Source: Symbiodinium natans (lineage: Eukaryota; Sar; Dinophyceae; Suessiales; Symbiodiniaceae). From it: a stretch of DNA of 45,000 nucleotides. The stretch lies in contig CAJNDS010000372.1 in NCBI GenBank assembly GCA_905221605.1, positions 1 to 45,000 on the forward strand, in the 5' to 3' direction. The position numbers and the translations under genes were made by a program. The notes under the pieces are model-generated. The model was not told where the DNA came from. It did not search any database and saw nothing but the letters and a program-made list of their open reading frames with translations. Numbering within the stretch: the stretch's first letter is position 1; each line of letters starts with the position of its first letter. Shown here piece after piece: positions 29,568-38,897 of this stretch.

Positions 29568-30239
29568 GTTAAGAGCCTTGTTGAGCTCATACCGACTGCT
29601 GCTAGGCTGGAGGAAATGCCCATTGATGGAGATGACGGCCTTGTTGACGCTGGGTATGAGCGATGTGAATGTAGCTTTGCTGAGCTTCGGTGTGTGGAGA
29701 TGATGTTTGAGTCGCGGCTCATGGCCATCAGGGATGATACGAGCAAGTTGAAAGACATTGTAGAGCGGGCAACGGCAGACGACACAGCCTTCAATTTGTT
29801 TGCCCTTGTTCCACAGCATGTTGACGGACTGGGACAAATCCTAGATTCTTGGACCGCTGGTTTGCTTGCGGCTGCAGATGACCTGGAGCGTGGTTTGTTG
29901 CTCTGGCGATCTCCCGATCGCGAGCTATGTCGTTTCTATATCGGGTCCTCTGATGACGAGCTTGGGGACGCGAGGGGCACGCAAAACGAGCAGAGCCAAA
30001 TCGATGAGCTTGATTACGGTGACCTTGTGTGTCTGGAAACAGACATCGAGACGTTCTCAGGTTGCTCTTTCCGAAGAGGATCCGTAGGCACAGTGCATGC
30101 TGTTCACCATTGCGACGAGCTTGGTTGGGTGGAGGTTCTGTTTGTGGGCGCCCTCAGATGTCACGGAGTGTCGGAGTCTAGCCTCCGATTGCTCGAGCGG
30201 GCATCCCCACTTGCAGGACTGCAAATTGTACCTGACTAG
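29406..30239 (+). CDS. Unknown 277-residue protein with C-terminal SH3-like region
   Basis: ATG at 29406 in a good context (TCAAATGG). The frame is also open upstream but lacks another ATG. The N-terminus is very basic (KHLRQTRRLRQRAAKRYRDG). The middle is helical (LRCVEMMFESRLMAIRDDTS, KLKDIVERATADD, AADDLERGLLLWRSPDREL). An acidic linker (SSDDELGDARGTQNEQSQID) follows. The end, LDYGDLVCLETDIETFSG then GSVGTVHAVHHCDELGWVEV, resembles a small SH3-like beta barrel that senses a ligand or peptide, by eye only. No intron is needed. Its first 54 codons are duplicated downstream. Confidence 0.65.
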   Translation: MATVSSERSELHKHLRQTRRLRQRAAKRYRDGQNAHGYIQDLSMGRGTDLSFIQVKSLVELIPTAARLEEMPIDGDDGLVDAGYERCECSFAELRCVEMMFESRLMAIRDDTSKLKDIVERATADDTAFNLFALVPQHVDGLGQILDSWTAGLLAAADDLERGLLLWRSPDRELCRFYIGSSDDELGDARGTQNEQSQIDELDYGDLVCLETDIETFSGCSFRRGSVGTVHAVHHCDELGWVEVLFVGALRCHGVSESSLRLLERASPLAGLQIVPD

Positions 30240-30297
30240 ATTCGGAGCATGCGCTTCCAGACTATTACCCTCGGTCTTACCCTCGGGAAACGGGGGG

Positions 30298-30608
30298 TGT
30301 TTTCCGCGCAGTCCTCTTCTACTTGCAACCTGGTTGCCCCAGGATGAGATTTGTATTTCGGGTTCTCTGCTGCTCTGCTGCTCAAGGCTGCAGGACCAGG
30401 CAGAGCGCACTTGTGCAGCAGAGCTCAGCGTAGCAGTCTAGGTCAAATGGCCACGGTATCTTCCGAACGTTCGGAGCTGCATAAGCACCTTCGGCAGACG
30501 AGACGTTTGAGACAGCGTGCAGCCAAAAGATACCGGGACGGGCAGAATGCGCATGGATACATTCAGGACTTGAGCATGGGCCGCGGCACTGATCTCAGCT
30601 TTATACAG
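30298..30608 (+). repeat. 311-bp duplication, copy 2
   Basis: Exact copy of 29257-29567. The flanks differ on both sides. At the right end CAG|GTTAAG of copy 1 becomes CAG|TTTAAG and 20 bp later runs into CCCTAAA repeats. Confidence 0.95.
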
Positions 30609-30623
30609 TTTAAGGCTCCCTAA
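30447..30623 (+). pseudogene. Truncated copy of the 29406 gene
   Basis: Has the ATG, the same leader and the first 54 codons, then four foreign codons (FKAP) and TAA at the edge of a telomere-like block. It would encode only the basic N-terminal segment. Whether it is transcribed is unknown. Confidence 0.8.
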
Positions 30624-30627
30624 ACCC

Positions 30628-30668
30628 TAAACTCTAAACCCTAAACCCTAAACCCTAAACCCCTTAAC
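30628..30668. repeat. Telomere-like block, C-strand
   Basis: Five to six CCCTAAA units adjoining the truncated copy. Confidence 0.9.
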
Positions 30669-30759
30669 CTGGGGCAAGTTCTCTTGGGGGCGCGGCTGTG
30701 ATGGTTCATCGACTTGAAGAGCGAAACCTCGGATGGTCATTGCAGGGGAAGGGCTGGGT

Positions 30760-31040
30760 TTATGCGAAACTCCATCCATGACCATGGGCCCTGCAGCTAA
30801 GTTCAGGCAACTTCAATCTCGCGACGGAAAAGCAAGCAAGACTGGTACCAGCACTTTTTGTGGCCTCAAGGCACTCATCGCGTAGGTATTTGTGAGACTG
30901 CAAACAATCCGGCCGATGCGCGCCGATGCGCTTCCCGCATAAGGGCACGCACCAGCATGCCACGACTGGCAGCGGAGAATCAACGACACACTGGCCATGG
31001 CCGCACTGGCCATGGAGGCCGACTGTGACAGTGAGCGTGA
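30760..31040 (-). CDS. Possible exon with zinc-finger-like motif
   Basis: Open directly after a strong acceptor (GATTTTTTCAG). It reads LTFTLTVTVGLHGQCGHGQC then SPLPVVACWCVPLCGKRIGA, HRPDCLQSHKYLRDECLEAT. The spacing of Cys and His (CVPLCGKRIGAHRPDCLQSH) resembles a C2H2-type finger, which would bind nucleic acid. The match is loose. It ends at TGA 30760. The neighbouring genes downstream share the strand. Confidence 0.4.
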
Positions 31041-31593
31041 ATGTCAACTGAAAAAATCATCATCGAGTGGAAGGCATCAGGAGGCACCATCTAGGAGTCG
31101 GGTTCGTGCTCGTGTTCACCCCCCGCTTTTTTCTCAAGCCTGGCATGATACGCCGGTCTAGTTTACCTTCCACGGCAGAGCGATTAAACCTGCTGTTTTA
31201 GCAGCAACACGGGGGCACTGTCCGATCGGAATGTGCAAAGATGTCTTCTGAGAGTTGCTGAAGCAAAGGCCCCCGAGGTGATCAGCCAGAGTTGATCTGC
31301 ACAATACCGGCACCCACAGCAGAACCGTCCATTTCGGCTTGACATGTGCTCCGAATCTGCTCTCTGTGCCTATCGGCTCAGAGCAAACCCAGCTCTTGTC
31401 GCCTGCGAGCCAAGAGCTTGCTTGCGTCCTGCGTCATGGCACGAAGAGGCTTGGCAACAAAGAGCCGATTCCCCACACCCCACACTAAGGGCATCCAGGT
31501 GTAGGACTGTGTTAAGAGTTTCGTCAAGCTTTGGGTTTATGAGGCTGTGGAGTTGATGGTAGGAACCTGCAGATACATGCCATCTGCCACCAC

Positions 31594-32180
31594 TTAATCC
31601 GGCGAGGCCTGTATCTCCAGGAATGGGTACCCCCAGATCCGATCGTGACAAGGCTCAGACTCCGCAAATTGCTCAGATGTGTCTGTCAAACCAGGGTGCA
31701 TGAGTCTGTCCACAGCGGAACAGGGTTTTGTGACCAGCTTCTTGTTCAAGAAAATTACGCTATTGCCATAAGCCGCAGTTTCAATTAGGCTCTCTTCATG
31801 AGAATGCTGGGAGATGCAGCTGATCAGGGCAAGGCGCTGAAGGCTTAAACAACAAGCAGCCGCCTTGACCAACACTGTCCAGGGGTCCAGGGCACTTTTC
31901 CCACAATAACCGTCACATTCTTTCGGGCTTATTCTGGGAAAAGTCGAACTTCAAGTGTGATTTGGCGCAACGTTATAGCAGCGGGAGTCAAGGATCCAAA
32001 CTCTGTCAAGGAAGCATTCCGAGAGGCGGGGGAAGAAGAGGGGGTCCCCTGAGTATACGGGCCTGCACTAGAACAGCTATCCGCAAAAAGGGCGCCTAAT
32101 TTAGGGACTTGCCCGAAAATTGCCGCAAAAATATGATTGCGGGAGCCAGGGCTGTTGTCAACCTTGTTCTTTAACGACAT
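31594..32180 (-). CDS. Three-exon hypothetical protein, 152 residues
   Basis: Exons 32180-32109, 32048-32002 and 31933-31594. Exon one starts with ATG, MSLKNKVDNSPGSRNHIFAA then IFGQ. A 60-bp GTCCCTAAA...CTCAG element is followed by GTPSSSPASRNASLTE. A 68-bp GTTTGG...TTCCCAG intron joins codon GA|A. The last exon reads ISPKECDGYCGKSALDPWTV, LVKAAACCLSLQRLALISCI, NSVIFLNKKLVTKPCSAVDR and IWGYPFLEIQASPD. All phases fit. The first intron is a multiple of three and free of stops. No family is recognised, and a 5' exon upstream of the ATG is possible. Confidence 0.55.
32049..32108 (-). mobile_element. 60-bp introner-like element, readable in frame
   Basis: Minus-strand GTCCCTAAATTAGGCGCCC at the start and GTATACTCAG at the end. 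If retained it adds 20 codons without a stop. Confidence 0.45.
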
Positions 32181-32264
32181 GGGCCGCTCCTGTAGGGGCT
32201 AGTTTAGGATTCAAGGGCCTTGACCAAGAACCCGCAGGTGCAGGGTGTAGTCTACAGAAAAAAC

Positions 32265-32600
32265 CCTAAACCCCATCGGAAGTATACAAGCCCCAAACTC
32301 TCTAAGCCCAAACAACCCCAAAACCCCAAACCTTAAGCCCTAAGGCCCTACCGCAACCCTACACCCTACACCCTACACCCTACACCCTACACCCTACACC
32401 CTACACCCTACACCCTACACCCTACACCCTACACCCTACACCCTAAACCCTACACCCTACACCCTACACCCTACACCCTAAACCCTAAACCCTAAACCCT
32501 AAACCCTAAACCCTAAACCCTAAACCCTAAACCCTAAACCCTAAACCCTAAACCCTAAACCCTAAACCCTAAACCCTAAACCCTAAACCCTAAACCTACA
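32265..32600. repeat. Telomere-like array, CCCTACA then CCCTAAA
   Basis: About fifteen CCCTACA units followed by about twenty CCCTAAA units, with one switch in each block. The border between the two unit types is sharp. Confidence 0.95.
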
Positions 32601-32691
32601 CCCCAAATTACCAAACCAGACGTTGGGGCCTCCATGTCCTGAGCCAGCTCCTGGGCACCCAGGGGCTCCGCAATGGCAAAAACCTGGGCCA

Positions 32692-32762
32692 CCTAAACCC
32701 TAAACCCTAAACCCCAAACCCTAAACCCTAAACCCTAAACCCCAAACCCTAAACCCTAAACA
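32692..32762. repeat. Telomere-like block, C-strand
   Basis: CCCTAAA and CCCCAAA units. Confidence 0.9.
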
Positions 32763-33444
32763 CTCGTGGCGGGGTCTGTTGAAGAATCTCGGGTTGAGGA
32801 CTCAAAGTGGGTCATGCGAGGGCGCACGCTCGGGTTTGAAGTTGCGTGTTGCCGCCCAGGCTTTGCGAGGGGGTTGGTCTGTGTGCTGCAGCCCACATTC
32901 TAGTCCAAAGCGGCGTCTAGGGTTTATGAAATTGAGCTTCTTCATGCGCCGGTGCGGTTGTTGTTCAAGTCAAATTTCAGTTCAGGCAGAGGGTAGCCGG
33001 CTTGAGCCTCATCTCTCCGTTTGCTGCATGGGCGCTCGGGTTTCAGCGCTGGGGCTGTCTCTTGCTCGACGGATGCGACCCCTGCACTCACTTTCGGGTT
33101 TGGGGTCTAGGGATATTATTTACAAGGTACCCAAAAGAGGGACCATAATGTAGAGAACTGAAGCAACCTGGAGCAACTGGCTTGGGCTTACGGGTGGGGC
33201 TTTGGCTTTGGGCGCCTGGGTTCGAAGGGGCATAGGGTAACTCAGTTTGCTATGGCACAAACCCCACAGACCCCACAAACATTGACCTGAGCATGAGCAA
33301 TAGCTGGGAGCTTCCAATATTCGGCCCCTTTTGTACCCACAGGCATAGCAGAATCTCCCGAAAAAAAGGAACCAAAACAGAGACCCTGAGTTTCGGAAGC
33401 CCCGACCTTCCAAACCTTAAATCCTGAATGCCTCAAAAGGGACC

Positions 33445-33657
33445 ATGTTTGAGAGAAGTGACCACATGAGTTTATCATCTTATGGTTTGGGGCTTGGGGC
33501 TCCCTTATTGTAAAGGGCTCCTACTATTTGGGGATCTATATTGGGGGGGTCCCCTGAACCCCCACGTCTTAAATCCCTGGCAACAGATCAGACCCTTGAC
33601 CCATCTGAGTCCTGGACGCATCGCTTCAGGTCCTCCCCAAGCCGTCTCTCCATTTGA
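33445..33657 (+). CDS. Two-exon small protein
   Basis: Exons 33445-33484 and 33587-33657. ATG in ACCATGT starts MFERSDHMSLSSY. After a 102-bp intron the frame continues DQTLDPSESWTHRFRSSPSR and LSI, with TGA. A stop (TAA) lies eight codons before the ATG, so this may be a whole 36-residue protein, or the last exons of a longer one. Ser-rich, polar, no recognised domain. A minus-strand frame covering 33242-33410 (KGAEYWKLPAIAHAQVNVCG) is a rival gene nearby. Confidence 0.4.
33485..33586 (+). mobile_element. Introner-like element, plus-strand intron
   Basis: GTTTGGGGCTTGGGGC at the 5' end, CCCTGGCAACAG at the 3' end. The G-rich left and C-rich right ends (CCCCTGAACCCCCAC) are loosely inverted. 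Phase kept (codon G|AT). Confidence 0.5.
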
Positions 33658-33734
33658 GGGCTGTTCCAAGTTCTTAGGCATAGGGTTTAGGGTTTAGGGT
33701 TTAAGAGGCCCAAGCATGATTGGTGAGTGTCGAT

Positions 33735-33956
33735 CAACAACATCATCATAATCATCAACATCAGCATCATCATCACCAACAACAACATCATCATTAACAT
33801 CATCATCCTCATCATCAGCATCCTCAACACCAGCATCATCGGCATCAACAACAACCACATCATCATCAACAACATCAGCAACATCATCATCTTCAACAAC
33901 ACCATCCTCAAAAGCATCATTATCATCAACATCACCATCAACATCAACGGCATCAA

Positions 33957-33988
<32 letters not shown>

Positions 33989-34056
33989 GCATCATCAACA
34001 ACGTCGTCATCATCATCATCATCGACAAAATCAGCATCATCATCAACAGCATTAAC

Positions 34057-34093
<37 letters not shown>

Positions 34094-34480
34094 ACAACAA
34101 CAACATCACCATCATCACTATCACCAACGTCAGCATCACCATCATCATCATCGTCTCCTTCTTCAACATCATCTTCATTAACATCATATTCATCAGCATC
34201 TGCAACATCGTCATCGTCATCGACATCACATGATCACCATCATCATTATCATCATCATCGTCGTCGTCAACAACAACATCATTGTCAACATCATCATCAC
34301 CATCATCATCATCATCGGCACCCTGATCATCAGCACCCTGATCATCAGCACACCACCAGCATCATCAGCATCATCAGCATCATCAGCATCATCAGCATCA
34401 TCAGCATCATCAACATCACCAACATCATCAACATCATCATCTTCATCATCATCATCATCAACAACATCCAGTTGCACATG
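33735..34480. repeat. CAT/CAA trinucleotide array
   Basis: About 750 bp of ATC, AAC and AGC triplets. Purest part is CAGCATCAT near 34340-34400. Met/Leu- or Ile/Asn-rich frames over it are artefacts of the repeat. Confidence 0.95.
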
Positions 34481-34508
34481 CATTCGCGCAACGAGCGAAC
34501 CATTAAAA

Positions 34509-34690
34509 GTGTTCCCACAGCGATCGGGCTGCTTGAAAGATGACTAAACAACAGTGTTCGCACAGCGCGCGAGCCACTTGCAAGATAACTCGACAACAGT
34601 GTTCGTACAGCGCGCGAGCCACTTGAAAGATGATTAAACATCAGTGTTCGCACAGCGAGCGAGGCACGTGAAAAAGGCCTGAAAAACAGT
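34509..34690. repeat. 45-bp minisatellite
   Basis: GTGTTC(G/C)CACAGCG starts at 34509, 34554, 34599 and 34644, with a further remnant at 34689: exactly 45 bp each time. The minus strand stays open through all units as a 15-residue repeat (AVRTLLFSHLSSGSR). Confidence 0.85.
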
Positions 34691-35282
34691 CGGAACCAAC
34701 CCAAAAGGGAAAACCAAGATGCCCTCAGGAGAAGCTTGACAATCTTGGTTCCGGGAGTGGCCGGGACCCAAACATTGAAGTACTGAATTCCATGAGAACG
34801 GATTAAGATTAAGTTCGTAAATTGCAAACCAGCTACATTTATGATATGCAATCAGATACAAGCCATGATGCCGATATTTTCTTGCTAAAAATGTAGTTGA
34901 TTTAGACTGCTAATTACATTCGGTTCTTCACGAAATAGCAGACCAAGCTATACTATTTTGCTAAATGGCCGCAAGAGAGAATACAGGACAACTACTTGGA
35001 CAACCGATGCACTAAAAACGAGTTTTGGCGTTCTAGACGAACACCCCTCAAGACGCAGCGGCGGAGTTCCCGCTTTTAAGCCTTGATGTGTTCAAAACGC
35101 CTTTGAGCAGTGACATTTTGCATTTCTATGTGTTGCTATAACTCTCTGACGAACACTTCAATGGCCGGTTGTTTCAATTGATGATGCATAGCCTTCCGAC
35201 ATGATAAGGCACAGGCCCGGTTGTGTTCGAGCGGCGCCGAAAACTTGTACATATGAACTACCAAAAAAAAGAGCGACAGGAC
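34691..35282. other. No gene supported
   Basis: Mixed sequence with AT-rich parts. No introner-type ends, no long frame. Confidence 0.5.
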
Positions 35283-35405
35283 CCCTAAACCCTAAACCCT
35301 AAACCCTAAACCCTCAACCCTCAACCCTCAACCCTAAACCCTAAACCCTAACCCTAAACCCTAAACCCTAAACCCTAAACCCTAAACCCTAAACCCCAAA
35401 CCCCT
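35283..35405. repeat. Telomere-like array, C-strand
   Basis: CCCTAAA with a few CCCTCAA units. Faces the array at 35509. Confidence 0.95.
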
Positions 35406-35508
35406 TTGCTTCTCCTCCCAAAAGCGGAACGCTGTAGAAAGGTCCTGCACCGGTCGAGAGGAGGGCTTTGTAGAGTTGAGGATGCAGACCGAGAGTTGAG
35501 TAATCTTT

Positions 35509-35955
35509 TGGGTTTAGGGTTTAGGGTTTAGGGTTTAGGGTTTAGGGTTTAGGGTTTAGGGTTTAGGGTTTAGGGTTAGGGTTTAGGGTTTAGGGTTTAG
35601 GGTTTAGGGTTTAGGGTTTAGGGTTTAGGGTTTATTAGGGTTTAGGGTTTAGGGTTTAGGGTTTAGGGTTTAGGGTTTAGGGTTTAGGGGGTTTAGGGTT
35701 TAGGGTTTAGGGTTTAGGGTTTAGGGTTTAGGGTTTAGGGTTTAGGGTTTAGGGTTTAGGGTTTAGGGTTTAGGGTTTAGGGTTTAGGGTTTAGGGTTTA
35801 GGGTTTAGGGTTTAGGGTTTAGGGTTTAGGGTTTAGGGTTTAGGGTTTAGGGTTTAGGGTTTAGGGTTTGGGGTTTGGGGTTTGGGGTTTAGGGTTTAGG
35901 GTTTAGGGTTTAAGGTTTAGCGTTTAGGGTTGAGGGTTGAGGGTTGAGCGTTGAG
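35509..35955. repeat. Largest telomere-like array, G-strand
   Basis: About sixty TTTAGGG units with rare changes (TTTATTAGGG, TTTAGGGGG, TTTGGGG), decaying to GTTGAGG at the right. With the preceding C-strand array it forms a long inverted repeat around a 100-bp spacer. Confidence 0.95.
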
Positions 35956-35957
35956 GG

Positions 35958-36239
35958 TTGAGGGCCGAATTCTTGCATGAAGTGAACGGGGGTGAATGTC
36001 GCATGCCCGCCCCTATAGACGACCCGGCCCTACAAGCTAAGACCTACCAACCTCCCCGAAAACCTAAACCCCAAGCCCTGAACTCCAAACCCTACACCCC
36101 AAAGCCCAAACCCCAAAGCCCAAAACCCAAACCCCAAACCCCAAACCCTAAACCGAAACGAGTGGGCCAGCTGACCCAGCCTCGAGAGGTTGGACACAGC
36201 ACGGGAACTTGGCCAAGAGCTCCCGGGAGAAGCTCTTGA
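35958..36239 (+). CDS. Open frame with repeat-encoded Pro/Lys tract
   Basis: The frame EFLHEVNGGECRMPAPIDDP, ALQAKTYQPPRKPKPQ, then KPKPQSPKPKPQTPNPKPKR and VGQLTQPREVGHSTGTWPRA ends at TGA. The middle is decayed CCCTAAA/CCCCAAA repeat (36060-36155) without in-frame stops. The outer parts look ordinary. If expressed it is a protein with a telomere-derived Pro/Lys linker. It begins inside the G-strand array, so no start codon is secure. Confidence 0.3.
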   Translation: MRAEFLHEVNGGECRMPAPIDDPALQAKTYQPPRKPKPQALNSKPYTPKPKPQSPKPKPQTPNPKPKRVGQLTQPREVGHSTGTWPRAPGRSS

Positions 36240-36670
36240 AGTTACCCCTGTACTTTAAGAAGAAGAGGCACCTCACATGTCGGTTTAGGGGTCCATGCTT
36301 CGTTGACACACTGTGGTGTTGCCGTCCTCCTTCGTTCTACTAGATAGCTGCATCCAGGGTGCACAATGCCCATGCACGCCCGGGGTAGCATGAAGGTCCT
36401 TGCCGGCACATCACGCCACCAATTAGAGGACTCTGCTATTTCTTTTGCTGTTTAAGTCACAAGACGACATGCTCCACGGATTAGGCTACCGTAAGCCCGA
36501 CTTCCACTTTGCTGACAAGCTGCGGCATCACGCCAAAGCCCTCGCTATCATCACTCGGGGCTGCTGCACACAGCAAGCCTTCCGACCGGAGGTCACTGCC
36601 GTAGATGCTCATGCTCCACACTTTCCGGCCGGAGTGTCAGACCTATGCCTATGCATGTTCTGGCTTCCCT
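36240..36670. other. Unresolved, possible exons
   Basis: A plus-strand frame (36445-36723) opens with LFKSQDDMLHGLGYRKPDFH but overlaps the better-supported minus-strand exon. No call is made. Confidence 0.3.
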
Positions 36671-37129
36671 TCAGGGGCTTCGAAGCCAATGATGCGTCAA
36701 GCCGCCGTCGGGAAGCAGGTTGACGCGGTGTAGGTTCTTCAGCAGTACCGACACGAGAGAGGCTTCGGCCAAGTGCCGCAAGGCTCTCTTAACCTCAAGA
36801 CTTCCGCAGCACAAACGGCAATGCGACGGTGCGTGACCCCAAGAGATGTTGGCAAAAGTCTGCATCAGCTGTAGATATGCACTTGCTCCCTGGTTCTTAG
36901 TAGGGGATGAGGGAATGAGGTACCCTATATACATATATATATATACATATATACCCTTTAAGGGATTATGTAGGGTACCTTATTCCCTCATTCCCTGCAA
37001 AACCCAGGGTGAACTTGTCATGACACTCCGAGCTTGGGATTTAGGCCAGTGTGCTAAACGCACGAGGGAGTGGAAGGCTGCGAGGTCGAAGTCCACATCC
37101 GCATTCCACATGCCGCTCCTTAGCTTCAT
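36671..37129 (-). CDS. Two-exon hypothetical protein split by an introner
   Basis: Exons 37129-37004 and 36889-36671. ATG starts MKLRSGMWNADVDFDLAAFH, then SLVRLAHWPKSQARSVMTSS. The 114-bp intron is removed exactly at CTGG|GT and CCAG|GG, in phase 0. Exon two reads GASAYLQLMQTFANISWGHA, PSHCRLCCGSLEVKRALRHL, AEASLVSVLLKNLHRVNLLP, ending HHWLRSP and TGA, 114 residues in all. The frame stays open upstream of the ATG to a CCCTAAG next to a telomere array, so more exons may exist. Cys/His positions (HCRLCC) are suggestive but not a known motif. Best example of an element acting as intron. Confidence 0.55.
36890..37003 (-). mobile_element. Introner-like element, GGGAATGAGGG family
   Basis: Ends CTGGGTTTTGCAGGGAATGA and CTGGTTCTTAGTAGGGGATG (inverted) extend into GAGGGAATAAGGTACCCTA on both sides. 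The centre is an AT-rich (TATATA) hairpin. Minus-strand GTTTTGCAGG...CTACTAAGAACCAG, with a CTACTAAG branch-point-like box. Sister of 6327-6431. Confidence 0.75.
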
Positions 37130-37148
37130 CGGTACCTTGGCCCGGCAG

Positions 37149-37440
37149 CTCTTAGGGTTTAGGGTTTTTGGGTTTGGGGTTTAGGGTTTAGCGTTTAGGG
37201 TTTAGGGTTTAGGGTTTAGGGTTAATTAATGGTCAAGATAACCATGGCTAGCCAGCTTCAACTACGCAACAGTAAGAACTGAAGGATAGTCGTGCTGCTG
37301 ACGATGCCTGCAACGAGAGCGAGAAACCATGCTAGCTAGGAAGAGCATCAAGATAACCATGGCCCCTAAACCCTAAACCCTAAACCCTAAACCCTAGACC
37401 CTAGACCCTAGACCCTAAACCCTAAACCCTAAACCCTAAG
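37149..37440. repeat. Inverted telomere blocks with 16-bp direct repeat
   Basis: TTTAGGG units at 37149-37225 and CCCTAAA units at 37363-37440. Between them TCAAGATAACCATGGC occurs exactly twice, at 37233-37248 and 37348-37363, each next to one block. Confidence 0.9.
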
Positions 37441-37537
37441 GCCACTTTCTAGTTCTGTCGCCTGCGTACGGCGCAGATAGCGATACGAGACCCTGGGCTT
37501 GCACCTTAAGCACTGAACCCTTAACCTGTGCATGTGG

Positions 37538-37628
37538 GTAGTTCTCTAGACCAGGGTACCTTTTTTGAGGTTCTTCTTTTAAGGTGCCGTGCCATATATA
37601 GGCCACAAAAAAAGGGACCCTAATTCAG
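37538..37628. mobile_element. Introner-like element
   Basis: GTAGTTCTCTAGACCAGGGT on the left, CCCTAATTCAG on the right, with (T)6GAGG and CACAAAAAAAGGG inside. A plus-strand reading would join ATG TGG to GGT ACT CAT (GTHVSCHLAAKDMARDKSRI) in phase. A minus-strand frame (CVDSATKSILLLSRAMSLAA) is equally good, so no gene is called. Confidence 0.45.
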
Positions 37629-37870
37629 GGTACTCATGTGTCTTGCCACCTGGCGGCCAAGGACATGGCGCGAGACAAAAGCAGGATTGACTTTGTGGCG
37701 CTATCCACGCACTGCCTGGGATAGCCCACCTGCTGCAGGCAAGATGCTTCGGATGTGAAAGATCAGCATGACCACAGACATAGTCAAGTTTTGCAAAGTC
37801 ATATTCACACGCACCCCATACGAATCACCCTGAACCCTCTCAACCTCCATGACGCGCACCCTGAATCCCA

Positions 37871-38060
37871 ACAAACCCTAAACCCTAAACCCTAAACCCT
37901 AAACCCTAAACCCTAAACCCTAAACCCTAAACCCTAAACCCTAAACCCTAAACCTTAAGCCCTAACCCTAAGCCCTAAGCCCTAAGCCCTAAGCCCCAAG
38001 CCCCAAGCCCTAAGCCCTAAGCCCTAAGCCCCAAGCCCTAAGCCCTAAACCCTAACCCGA
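37871..38060. repeat. Telomere-like array, CCCTAAA then CCCTAAG
   Basis: About eleven CCCTAAA units followed by about twelve CCCTAAG/CCCCAAG units, a sharp change of unit. Confidence 0.95.
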
Positions 38061-38129
38061 CGACATAAATCAAACAGAAACCTGCTCCGGGAAAGGGCGC
38101 TCGGCTGCCTCGAACCTGGGTTGCCCCGT

Positions 38130-38553
38130 CTCAGGGTTTCGGGTTTAGGGTTTACGGGGTTTAGGGTTTAGGGTTAAGGGTTTAGGGTTTAGGGTAGAAT
38201 TTGGGGTTTGGGAATTGGGGTTGTTGTTGTTTATGCCTTGTTTGGGATTCAGGGGGGCTTGCTTGGAGTTAAGGGCTCAGAGTTTAAGGTATTGGAAGTT
38301 TAGGGTTTTGGGGAAAGGGGTTCGGGGCTTAGGGGTTTCAAGGCTTCAGGGATTTGGGGGTTTGCGGGGGCATGGCTTTAAGGTCCAAAAAACGTGATCA
38401 CGTCAAAGCTCGCTGGCACGGAGCACAGCTACGTGGCCCGCACCAATCCGCAGCGTCGCCCGGAACTCAAGCAAGCTGCAAGTAGGCTCAGACCCTAAAC
38501 CCTAAACTGTAAACTCTAAACCCTGAACCCTGAACCCCAAATCCTAAACCCTG
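38130..38553. repeat. Telomere remnants, mixed orientation
   Basis: TTTAGGG units at 38130-38200 and degenerate CCCTAAA/CCCTGAA at 38491-38553, separated by G-rich and mixed sequence without a supported gene. Confidence 0.75.
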
Positions 38554-38897
38554 AAGCTCTGACGGAACCCGCAAGCTAAAGTGAACCCGGGCATGCCAGC
38601 TTGCCTCGCCTGTTTCATGGGCGGCCCAGAAGGCCCAATTCTGCAGAGAACGCTTTTGGGTTCAGCAAAGGTTCTGGGTTTCTGTGAGTTTGTCTCGCAG
38701 CGCCCCACGAACCCACGAACCTCACGACCCCCCGAACCCCGCGAACCCCCTAACTCCCAAGAACCGCAAACGCTAAGAATTCTCAAGACCCTAAACCGGT
38801 CGAGACATTGTCTTCTTGCGATGGTAGGTACGGGTCCCCACTGAGGAGGCCAAACTTCATTAATTCCAGAGCCACTAGGCAAGGCTCCTTCGCAAGG

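Noticed and set aside
33687-34547. Met/Leu-, Ile/Asn- and Asp-rich frames of 85-180 codons
   Set aside because: Translations of the CAT/CAA triplet array, with no non-repeat protein sequence.
35509-35955. True chromosome end
   Set aside because: The array is followed by almost 9 kb of gene-containing DNA and is one of many blocks in both orientations.
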